DNA from: Bacteroidales bacterium UBA3824
GTDB taxonomy: Bacteria; Bacteroidota; Bacteroidia; Bacteroidales; UBA3824
NCBI GenBank assembly: GCA_002393195.1
Contig: DGIK01000053.1
Span: 1-17,060 of the forward strand
Length of the DNA stretch: 17,060 bases
Direction of reading: 5' to 3'
Below, in pieces: positions 1 to 6,019 of this stretch (positions are counted from its first letter, which is position 1; each line of letters begins with the position of its first letter). The translations under genes and the position numbers were made by a program. The notes under the pieces are model-generated. The model ran no database searches and was not told where the DNA came from. It saw only the letters and a program-made list of their open reading frames with translations.

Positions 1-3000
1 GGTCGGTGCGGCCGATGATGTCGTCCAACTTGCGGAAACCCATCGCGGCAAGATATTCGCGCACTTCCTGAGCCAAAAATTTGAAATAATTGACAATGTA
101 CTCGCTCCTGCCCCTGAATCGCTCCCTCAAAACGGGATCTTGCGTGGCAACGCCCACAGGACAAGTGTTGGTATTGCACTTGCGCATCATCACGCATCCG
201 AGTACAATCAACGGCAACGTGCCAAAAGCAAATTCGTCAGCGCCGAGCATCGCCATCAAAACCACGTCGCGTCCCGACTTCAACTGTCCGTCGGTCTGCA
301 ACCTTACCTGCGCCCTCAATCCGTTGAGAGAAAGGGTCTGTTGGGTTTCGGACAGTCCGATTTCAGGACTGATGCCCGCAAACCTCATCGACGATGCCGG
401 GGATGCTCCCGTACCGCCTTCTGCGCCGGAGATTACTATCAAATCCGCCTTTGCCTTGGCAACGCCAGCCGCAATGGTGCCTACTCCGCTTTCAGCAACC
501 AATTTTACCGAGACGGCGGCTGTGGGGTTGATGTTTTTGAGGTCAAAAATCAACTGCGCCAAATCCTCGATGGAATAAATGTCGTGGTGCGGCGGCGGCG
601 AAATCAGCGAAATTCCGGGGATGGAATTGCGGGTTTTGGCAATGATTTCATTTACCTTGAATCCCGGCAATTGTCCGCCCTCGCCCGGCTTTGCGCCCTG
701 GGCAACCTTAATTTGGATTTCTTCGCCGTTGACGAGGTATTCTGCCGTTACGCCAAAACGACCCGAGGCAATCTGTTTGGTCTTGGAGGCAAGGTCGGTG
801 TGGTAACGCCTGTTGTCCTCGCCGCCCTCGCCGGTGTTGCTACGTGCGCCCAATGAGTTCATTGCCAATGCGATAGCCTCGTGAGCCTCTATCGAAATCG
901 CGCCAAAAGACATTGCTCCCGTCACAAAATGCTTTACGATGCTCTCCACCGGCTCCACTTCGTCGATAGAAATGGGATTGTTGGTGGCAAAATCGAAGAA
1001 ATCGCGGATAAAAACGGGATTCTTCTTATTATCTACCAACGATGTAAACTCCTTGAATTTCTGATAGTTGCCGGTACGGGTGGCAATTTGGAGAGTAGCG
1101 ATGGTTTCGGGATTCCAAGCGTGGAAAATGCCGTCCTTCCTGTAAGAGAACAGGCCTTGATTCTGCGGCGGGAAATCTGATGCGCTGCCCTTGTAGGCGA
1201 GTTCGTGGAGACGCTTGGCATCGTCGGCAATATGCTTCAATCCGATGCCGCCAATCGTTGAAATCTGCGTACCAAAATATGTTTTGAGCAATTCTTCCGA
1301 AAGTCCAATCGGCTCAAAAATCTTCGCACCACGGTAGCTGCGTATCGTAGAAATGCCCATCTTTGACATTATCTTAAACAATCCCTTGCAGACAGCCTTG
1401 ATGTAATTTTTTTCGGCGGTGTCGTAGTCCTCTTGGATTTTGCCGGTCTTGACGAGCTTGTCGAGCACAGCAAAAGTCATATAAGGATTGATGGCAGACG
1501 CTCCGTAACCGAGCAACAGAGCGGCGTGCATCACCTCGCGGATTTCGCCAGATTCAACGATGAGTGCGGTCTGCACACGTTTGCCAGCCGCAATCAGATA
1601 ATGATGAACCGCCGACACTGCAAGCAATGAGGGAATTACGGCGGTCTTTTCGTCGAGATTCCTATCAGAAAGGATGATGTAATTGATGCCCGCATCCACC
1701 GATTCCTCGGCCTTGCGGCAAAGATGGTCGATGGCATCCTTCAACGCGCTCGCACCGCCGTTGGGGTCGTAGAGAAGGGGCAATTTTGTAGTCTTGAAAC
1801 CCTTGTAGCGGATGTTGCAAAGGATGTCGAGCCTTGTATTATTGAGCACGGGATGCGGCAGTCGCACCATCTTGCAGTTGCTCTCGTCGGGGGTGAGGAT
1901 GTCGGTGCCCACAGAGCCAATGTATTCGGTGAGCGACATCACAAGCTCCTCGCGGATGGGGTCGATGGCGGGATTGGTTACCTGTGCAAATTGTTGACGG
2001 AAATAATTGAAGAAAATCTGCGGACGGTCAGACACTACGGCAAGCGGAGTGTCGTTGCCCATAGCCGCAACAGGTTCGCTGCCAGTAGTACACATCGGGA
2101 TGATGGTCTTCTCGATGTCTTCGCCCGCAAAACCAAAATTGACAAGTTTTTTCTCGAAATCGGGCACAGAATTGTCAACGTGGCGACCCGACTTGAGATT
2201 TTCGAGCTGGATGCGGTTGGTATTGAGCCACTGCTTGTAGGGATGTTCCTGGGCGAGTTGGCGTTTGAGTTCGCCGTCATAATAAATCTTGCCCTCCTGA
2301 GTGTCCACCATCAGGATTTTGCCGGGCTGGAGGCGGCCTTTTTCCTTAATCTGCGACGGCTCAAAATCCATCACGCCAGTCTCAGACGCAACGACCATCA
2401 TATCGTTGCTTGTAATCACATAACGCGACGGGCGCAAACCATTGCGGTCCAACATTCCGCCTGCAAACCTGCCGTCGGAAAACAGCAGCGCGGCGGGTCC
2501 GTCCCAAGGCTCCATCAATATCGAATGGTATTCGTAAAACGCCTTCAGCTCCTCGCTGATGGGGTTTTTGTCGTTGAAACTCTCCGGCACAAGCACCGCC
2601 ATCGCGTGAGGCAGCGACATTCCCGAATTTACGAAAAATTCAAACACATTGTCCAACGACGCCGAATCCGACATACCGGGCGTAACAATCGGGCGCAAGT
2701 CCTTGATGTCGCCGAGCATACCCGACGAAAGCACCGACTCACGTGCGCGCATCCAATTGCGGTTGCCACGGATGGTATTGATTTCGCCGTTGTGGCACAG
2801 CATACGGAATGGCTGCGCGAGCCTCCACTCGGGGAAGGTGTTGGTAGAGAACCTCGAATGTACCAACGCCAATCCGCTTGTCAAATACTCATTGGAGAGG
2901 TCGGTGAAATATTCGCGGAGTTGCATCGAGGTCAACATACCTTTGAAAACTATGAGTTTGGACGACAGCGACACGATGTAAAAATCGGGATCGGAGATGC

Positions 3001-3520
3001 GTTTTTCCACCCTCTTGCGTATCTTGTAAAGCACGCTTTCAAATTCGGGCAGACGGTCGTCGGAGATACCGTTGATGAAAATCTGACGGATGTCCGGCTC
3101 GGTCTCCAACGCGCCCTTGCCAAGGCATTTGGAATTGACGGGTACGTTGCGGAGGTGCATCAGATTGAGACCCTCGCGCTCTATCTCCTCGATGAAAATG
3201 CGGAGGATTTCGCGCTGTGCGTTTTCGTCCTTTGGCATAAAGACGAGACCCGTGCCGTATTTGCCCTTTTCGGGTACGGGGATGCCTTGCAGCAATATGA
3301 ACTCGTGAGGAATTTGAATGAGGATGCCCGCTCCGTCGCCAGTCTTGCCGTCGGAGCCTTCCGCGCCACGGTGCATCATATTCTCGAGCACCTTGAGCGC
3401 ATCGTCCACGAGGGCGTGCGACTTGTTGCCGTGGATATTCACCACCATACCCACGCCGCAGGCGTCGTGTTCGTTTTCGGGGTCGTACAGACCTCTGATT
3501 GTTTGTCGTGATTTCTTCAT
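1..3520 (-). CDS. gltB: Glutamate synthase large (alpha) subunit, C-terminus beyond window edge
   Basis: Reading the minus strand from the ATG at 3520-3518 gives 1173 uninterrupted codons to the window edge; the family is about 1500 residues, so the C-terminal GXGXG beta-helix domain is missing. GltB makes glutamate from glutamine and 2-oxoglutarate in the cytoplasm, together with GltD. The N-terminus contains DACGVG with Cys21, the class II glutamine amidotransferase nucleophile, so residues 1-20 should be a cleaved propeptide. [10 protein letters not shown] and [12 protein letters not shown] are typical of this domain. The central domain follows, then the FMN synthase domain ([34 protein letters not shown]). 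The 3Fe-4S cluster ligands are C-x5-C-x4-C at residues 1109, 1115 and 1120. It diverges from everything to its right. Several long plus-strand open frames here are antisense shadows. This is host chromosome, intact as far as it is seen. Confidence 0.97.
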   Translation of the reverse strand, partial: MKKSRQTIRGLYDPENEHDACGVGMVVNIHGNKSHALVDDALKVLENMMHRGAEGSDGKTGDGAGILIQIPHEFILLQGIPVPEKGKYGTGLVFMPKDENAQREILRIFIEEIEREGLNLMHLRNVPVNSKCLGKGALETEPDIRQIFINGISDDRLPEFESVLYKIRKRVEKRISDPDFYIVSLSSKLIVFKGMLTSMQLREYFTDLSNEYLTSGLALVHSRFSTNTFPEWRLAQPFRMLCHNGEINTIRGNRNWMRARESVLSSGMLGDIKDLRPIVTPGMSDSASLDNVFEFFVNSGMSLPHAMAVLVPESFNDKNPISEELKAFYEYHSILMEPWDGPAALLFSDGRFAGGMLDRNGLRPSRYVITSNDMMVVASETGVMDFEPSQIKEKGRLQPGKILMVDTQEGKIYYDGELKRQLAQEHPYKQWLNTNRIQLENLKSGRHVDNSVPDFEKKLVNFGFAGEDIEKTIIPMCTTGSEPVAAMGNDTPLAVVSDRPQIFFNYFRQQFAQVTNPAIDPIREELVMSLTEYIGSVGTDILTPDESNCKMVRLPHPVLNNTRLDILCNIRYKGFKTTKLPLLYDPNGGASALKDAIDHLCRKAEESVDAGINYIILSDRNLDEKTAVIPSLLAVSAVHHYLIAAGKRVQTALIVESGEIREVMHAALLLGYGASAINPYMTFAVLDKLVKTGKIQEDYDTAEKNYIKAVCKGLFKIMSKMGISTIRSYRGAKIFEPIGLSEELLKTYFGTQISTIGGIGLKHIADDAKRLHELAYKGSASDFPPQNQGLFSYRKDGIFHAWNPETIATLQIATRTGNYQKFKEFTSLVDNKKNPVFIRDFFDFATNNPISIDEVEPVESIVKHFVTGAMSFGAISIEAHEAIALAMNSLGARSNTGEGGEDNRRYHTDLASKTKQIASGRFGVTAEYLVNGEEIQIKVAQGAKPGEGGQLPGFKVNEIIAKTRNSIPGISLISPPPHHDIYSIEDLAQLIFDLKNINPTAAVSVKLVAESGVGTIAAGVAKAKADLIVISGAEGGTGASPASSMRFAGISPEIGLSETQQTLSLNGLRAQVRLQTDGQLKSGRDVVLMAMLGADEFAFGTLPLIVLGCVMMRKCNTNTCPVGVATQDPVLRERFRGRSEYIVNYFKFLAQEVREYLAAMGFRKLDDIIGRTD

Positions 3521-3635
3521 AGCAATTGTAGATTTTTACGCTGCAAAGTTCTATATAATCATACAAAAATGCTGTAAAAAAAACACGTAAAGACGGGTAA
3601 GGGTTTTTCTTATTTGAGGAGGGGGAATGATGGCT

Positions 3636-3658
3636 CACGGAGACACGGAGGCACGGAG
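3636..3658. repeat. Three-copy CACGGAG tandem repeat, 8-bp period
   Basis: CACGGAG occurs at 3636-3642, 3644-3650 and 3652-3658. On the minus strand this reads as CTCCGTG-rich text, which encodes a CLRVSV-like peptide if translated. I recall similar CTCCGTG-rich intergenic sequence in unrelated bacterial genomes, so it may be a dispersed intergenic repeat rather than coding sequence. It lies in the gltB upstream region, about 115-140 nt before the start codon. No function is known to me. Confidence 0.55.
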
Positions 3659-3811
3659 AAGAATCAAACAAAAATCCCCCGACAATTTTAATCATCGAGG
3701 GAACGTCTGAATTTGCTGCGGAAAGAGAGGGATTTCTGCAAATCGCTCAATCTCCCTGATTATCAGGCATCCAACACTCGTAATTTTGTTGCTGTGATTA
3801 AATTGTAATTT

Positions 3812-3839
3812 TTGCACAAAAGTAGCGACTTTTGTGCAA
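3812..3839. repeat. 12-bp perfect inverted repeat with 4-bp spacer
   Basis: TTGCACAAAAGT, spacer AGCG, then ACTTTTGTGCAA form a perfect 12-bp inverted repeat. It is flanked by A/T runs on both sides, with TTTTT following at 3840-3844. It could be an operator for a dimeric repressor or a low-GC bidirectional terminator. It also contains a promoter-like box for gltB, described separately. Only one copy is seen in the window. Confidence 0.6.
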
Positions 3840-3848
3840 TTTTTCAAC
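3817..3848 (-). promoter_or_regulatory. Candidate Bacteroidota promoter for gltB
   Basis: On the minus strand TACTTTTG (complement of 3817-3824) matches the TAnnTTTG -7 element. A TTG (complement of 3846-3848) lies 21 nt upstream as a possible -33 element. It would give a leader of roughly 290 nt before gltB. The box lies inside the 12-bp inverted repeat, so a repressor bound there would block it. This rests on motif matching only; AT-rich DNA yields such matches by chance. Confidence 0.35.
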
Positions 3849-3892
3849 ACTTTCCCCAAAAAAAATTTGCACACCTCGTTTTTTCACCCTAA

Positions 3893-4117
3893 GAAACCTA
3901 CCTCACCGTTTCGTTTTTCTGTCACTACCTCAAAGACACCTGCCGCGTCAACTTTGGAGTGGAGCGTCAGGACGAATTGGTGGACGGCAAGGCCTCCGAG
4001 AGTTTCTTCACCATTCAGGCAGACAACTGCATCGATGAACAGTCGGTGGAACTCCGCCTCACCCTCGACGAAATCAAGACCATAACCGCAATGCTCCACC
4101 GCATCGTCAAGCAGTAG
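3893..4117 (+). pseudogene. 3' remnant of an unidentified gene
   Basis: A frame opening just after a TAA at 3890-3892 runs 74 codons to a TAG at 4115-4117. It has no ATG until near its end. The translation looks like real protein: it contains CRVNFGVERQDELVDG and later LRLTLDEIKTITAMLHRIVK, with mixed polar and hydrophobic residues, and a strong intrinsic terminator follows 25 nt later. I therefore read it as the C-terminal end of a gene whose start was lost by deletion or frameshift. A functional short form starting at GTG near 3959 is possible. I do not recognise the family. Confidence 0.5.
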
Positions 4118-4142
4118 CACCGCCCCACCCCACACCGCAACA

Positions 4143-4174
4143 AAAAACGCCCTGCACCCTTGCAGGGCGTTTTT
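4143..4174 (+). terminator. Intrinsic terminator (possibly bidirectional)
   Basis: A perfect 9-bp stem CGCCCTGCA / TGCAGGGCG (4148-4156 with 4161-4169), CCCT loop, is flanked by A5 upstream and T5 downstream. It closes the gene remnant on the plus strand. The matching A tract means it could also stop minus-strand transcription. Confidence 0.9.
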
Positions 4175-4263
4175 GTTGGCACTGCGTCAGTTAAATAATG
4201 TTAATTTCGGCGAGGTTACACACTCAACTGATGCTGCGTGTACTTTTTCTCTCAGAATCATAG

Positions 4264-4271
4264 TACATTTG
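4264..4271 (+). promoter_or_regulatory. Candidate Bacteroidota -7 promoter box
   Basis: TACATTTG is an exact match to TAnnTTTG, placed about 60 nt before the start at 4331. No convincing TTTG -33 element is at the usual distance, though a T-rich stretch precedes it (4243-4249). It would drive the two small genes downstream. Confidence 0.45.
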
Positions 4272-4330
4272 AAAAAATAATTAATCCATTAATGAAAACT
4301 TAATAGAAGTCCCAAAAAACCACACGGACA

Positions 4331-4558
4331 ATGAACCGCAAACGAAGAATATACGCCTACAACATCCCCAACAATAGTTGGCTCAAATATCCCTGCAAGG
4401 AAGTTTGCGCAGAATACTTCGGCATATCCGTCAGCCGTCTCAACAAACTACTCAGCACATATTCCGACCCGCTCGGTGGCATTTGGGACTTCGACATCGA
4501 GATTGCGTCGTCCGACATTGAACACCTCAAATCAGACCATACAATCCGCTCGGAATAG
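4331..4558 (+). CDS. Small protein with possible helix-turn-helix
   Basis: An intact 75-codon frame starts at an ATG after an A-rich stretch, as usual in Bacteroidota, with no Shine-Dalgarno. The N-terminus is basic (MNRKRR). Residues about 20-40, KEVCAEYFGISVSRLNKLL, read like a helix-turn-helix: helix, a G-I-S turn, second helix. This resembles small DNA-binding modules, but I cannot name the family. An acidic tail follows. It is monocistronic or co-transcribed with the next gene 117 nt away. A role as a regulator of the neighbouring element would be an inference from the motif and position only. Confidence 0.7.
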   Translation: MNRKRRIYAYNIPNNSWLKYPCKEVCAEYFGISVSRLNKLLSTYSDPLGGIWDFDIEIASSDIEHLKSDHTIRSE

Positions 4559-4572
4559 TTGCCAAAACTTGC

Positions 4573-4603
4573 TTGCAAGATTCAATCGCTATTGCTACCT
4601 TTA
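4573..4603 (+). promoter_or_regulatory. Weak candidate promoter before the 4676 gene
   Basis: TTG at 4573-4575 and TACCTTTA at 4596-4603 (one mismatch from TAnnTTTG) are separated by 20 nt, the normal Bacteroidota spacing. The start codon lies 72 nt downstream. Support is motif-level only. Confidence 0.3.
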
Positions 4604-4675
4604 CGCCCGAAAGGAGCAACGCCCCGCACCCGGCACACATTGTCGGCAAAACGTAAACACGAAAAAAGAAGCATT

Positions 4676-5023
4676 ATGAACGACACAAAAATAGGCAGAT
4701 ACATATTCCGAGACGGCATTTTAGAGCCGCAAGTCATCGAGAAGGGGGTGTTGGCGTACTTCTACTCGCGCACCGCCAACACCTTCCGTTCCGAACTCCA
4801 ACGCAAGGGCATCGCCACCGATGGCGGAGCCAAGACCTACACCAAGGCGGAGGCAGAACAAATCTTCGCCGAATTTGGTCCGATTTACTATGAAGACGCC
4901 CTCGAAGGATGGAAGAAATACATACTTTTTCGACAAAAAAAGCAGAAATACAACAGAAAGCACTCAACCCGCCGTACAAAAGGCAAACAAAACCATACTT
5001 TGACGTCATTTTCAATATTTTAG
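4676..5023 (+). CDS. Hypothetical basic protein
   Basis: A 115-residue protein. I chose the ATG at 4676, after an A-rich leader, over an upstream in-frame TTG at 4559 that would add 39 atypical residues. The first 85 residues look folded (KIGRYIFRDGILEPQVIEKG, then LAYFYSRTANTF, TYTKAEAEQIFAEFGPIYY). The last 30 are strongly basic (RQKKQKYNRKHSTRRTKGK) and may bind nucleic acid. I do not recognise a family. An AT-rich stretch and a terminator follow. With the 4331 gene it may form an early or regulatory pair beside the control region. Confidence 0.75.
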   Translation: MNDTKIGRYIFRDGILEPQVIEKGVLAYFYSRTANTFRSELQRKGIATDGGAKTYTKAEAEQIFAEFGPIYYEDALEGWKKYILFRQKKQKYNRKHSTRRTKGKQNHTLTSFSIF

Positions 5024-5100
5024 CGGTCATTTTTTATTGTTTTGTCAATTTATATTGTTAATTATTGGATTTTTACGTATTTTTTTCAATCTTTTTTGCT
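5024..5100. other. AT-rich stretch
   Basis: About 77 bases, strongly T-rich on the plus strand, lie between the 4676 gene and the terminator at 5102. With the 10-bp repeat array 40 bases further on it resembles the melting region of an iteron-type replication origin. It may equally be ordinary AT-rich intergenic DNA. No gene is present. Confidence 0.4.
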
Positions 5101-5101
5101 C

Positions 5102-5129
5102 AAACACCCCTCTTTTGCGGGGTGTTTTT
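5102..5129 (+). terminator. Intrinsic terminator
   Basis: AAACACCCC (5102-5110) pairs with GGGGTGTTT (5119-5127) around an 8-nt loop, followed by further T. It ends the 4676 transcript and insulates the repeat array and promoter downstream. Confidence 0.85.
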
Positions 5130-5140
5130 GCATTTCCCCA

Positions 5141-5220
5141 CCAGTTAGACGCAGTTAGACTAAGTTAGACGCAATTAGACGCAGTTAGACGCAAATAGAC
5201 GCAAATAGACGCAGTTAGAC
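5141..5220. repeat. Eight phased 10-bp direct repeats (GCAGTTAGAC)
   Basis: Eight consecutive decamers in perfect register share the form nnAnnTAGAC. Three are exactly GCAGTTAGAC; the others are CCAGTTAGAC, TAAGTTAGAC, GCAATTAGAC and GCAAATAGAC twice. There are no spacers, so it is not a CRISPR. A 10-bp period places every copy on nearly the same face of the helix, as in arrays bound cooperatively by one protein. The array ends 23 nt before the TATATTTG promoter box, so it covers the upstream-activation and -33 region. Alternatives are an iteron set of a replication origin, given the AT-rich stretch beside it, or a repressor operator array. Confidence 0.9.
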
Positions 5221-5243
5221 TAAATCACGCCCAAAGACCATCA

Positions 5244-5251
5244 TATATTTG
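5244..5251 (+). promoter_or_regulatory. Candidate promoter of the virion operon (-7 box TATATTTG)
   Basis: TATATTTG matches the Bacteroidota TAnnTTTG box exactly. No TTTG-like -33 element lies 19-21 nt upstream; the phased array abuts that position instead. I infer a promoter that depends on a protein bound to the array. Transcription should begin near 5257 and run into the leader and the gene at 5454. Confidence 0.55.
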
Positions 5252-5256
5252 CAACG

Positions 5257-5434
5257 TCATTCCGCACGGCTCGGAAGATTGAGCCTTGTGGATTGTGGCT
5301 GCAAGACGGCGAAAGCCGGGCTTGTTGTTTTCGGGGCGGCGTTGGTTGCTCGGCAGAACATCGCCGATTGACGACCGTCAAAAAGTAAGACACAACTAAA
5401 AAAGAAGTATCAGAAGCCGCCGCCCCTTTTTTTT
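5257..5434 (+). ncRNA. Structured leader RNA ending in a terminator-like stem
   Basis: Several hairpins are visible: GGCTC/GAGCC (5268-5272 with 5281-5285), CGGC-GAAA-GCCG with a GNRA tetraloop (5307-5318), and TTGAC/GTCAA (5368-5372 with 5377-5381). GGGGCGGCG (5333-5341) is the exact complement of CGCCGCCCC (5418-5426), which is followed by eight T (5427-5434): an intrinsic terminator with a long structured loop. The same CGGCG (5337-5341) can instead pair with CGCCG (5362-5366), which would break the terminator. It could be an attenuating 5' leader of the operon or a separate small RNA of about 180 nt. No known RNA family is recognised, and no folding was computed. Confidence 0.5.
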
Positions 5435-5453
5435 ACAAAAGATAAACAACTAA

Positions 5454-6005
5454 ATGGCAAGCATAGGCAAAATATTAGGCATTACGACAGCAGTGGCGGC
5501 ATCAGGCATCGGCATCTACTACCTTGTAAGCAAGGCGGCAGAAGTCGATACCCTCATCAACAACGTCAATTTCAATGTTTCAGTTTCAAAAGTAACCTTC
5601 GGAAACAAGTTTCTTGGCGTTATCCCAACCACGATGACCGTGTACCTCAACGTCCAAATCATCAACCCCACCACATTGTCAATATCCTTCAAAAAGCCCG
5701 ACGTTTGGATTTACTACGGCGACAAAGTGCTTGCAAGCAGCAAAATCAGCGAGCAAAAAGTCAAATTAGAGCCGCAAGGCACTACCACGATACGTGATAT
5801 TGCAATGCAGATTCCATTGGCAACCAACGCATCAATCTTCGTCGATATGGCTAAGCGCGTTTTCAGCAACCTCGACAGGTCGTCCGAACAATCTATTTGG
5901 AAACAGATTACCGGCAACGCACTTACATTGATGCCTTTGCTCAAAGTCAAGTTGCTTACATACATCGGCAAGTCGCCTCTCAATTTCGAGGCTCAACTCG
6001 CATAA
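5454..6005 (+). CDS. Membrane-anchored LEA-2/WHy-like beta-sandwich protein
   Basis: A 183-residue protein, first gene of the long operon, preceded by AAACAACTAA directly before the ATG. Residues 6-24 (ILGITTAVAASGIGIYYLV) are a single N-terminal membrane segment or uncleaved signal anchor. Residues about 40-130 resemble the LEA type 2/WHy fold: alternating beta strands with a central V-x-I-x-NP pattern (VQIINPTTLSISF), a Y-x-G-x-x-L turn, then G-T-T-T before the final strand. This domain occurs in envelope and stress proteins; its role here is unknown. In a virion operon it could be a membrane-associated structural or entry protein. The 14 nt between it and the next gene imply co-transcription. 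The fold assignment is by eye. Confidence 0.75.
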   Translation: MASIGKILGITTAVAASGIGIYYLVSKAAEVDTLINNVNFNVSVSKVTFGNKFLGVIPTTMTVYLNVQIINPTTLSISFKKPDVWIYYGDKVLASSKISEQKVKLEPQGTTTIRDIAMQIPLATNASIFVDMAKRVFSNLDRSSEQSIWKQITGNALTLMPLLKVKLLTYIGKSPLNFEAQLA

Positions 6006-6019
6006 ACAACTGAAAAACA

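Larger units (their letters stand above)
3521..4330. other. Intergenic region between gltB and the plus-strand cluster
   Basis: About 800 bases contain no intact gene. They hold a CACGGAG triplet repeat (3636-3658), a 12-bp inverted repeat (3812-3839), the 3' end of an apparently decayed plus-strand gene (3893-4117), a strong terminator (4143-4174) and a plus-strand promoter-like box (4264-4271). A junction between host chromosome and an inserted element could lie here, but I see no tRNA, integrase or recognisable attachment repeat. Only one end of the element is in view, so a direct-repeat pair cannot be tested. Confidence 0.6.

Noticed and set aside
1724..3511. 595-codon open frame on the plus strand
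   Set aside because: It is antisense to gltB, which has a complete family signature on the minus strand. The plus-strand product is His/Arg/Val-rich with no recognisable motif.
3039..3695. 218-codon minus-strand frame covering the CACGGAG repeat
   Set aside because: It overlaps gltB in another frame and runs through low-complexity intergenic sequence; no family signature.
3521..4330. tRNA or attachment site at the gltB-element junction
   Set aside because: No cloverleaf or CCA-ending sequence found by eye, and only one side of the possible insertion is visible, so no att repeat pair can be shown.
5141..5220. Short direct repeats as a CRISPR array
   Set aside because: Units are 10 bp with no spacers and no cas genes nearby.
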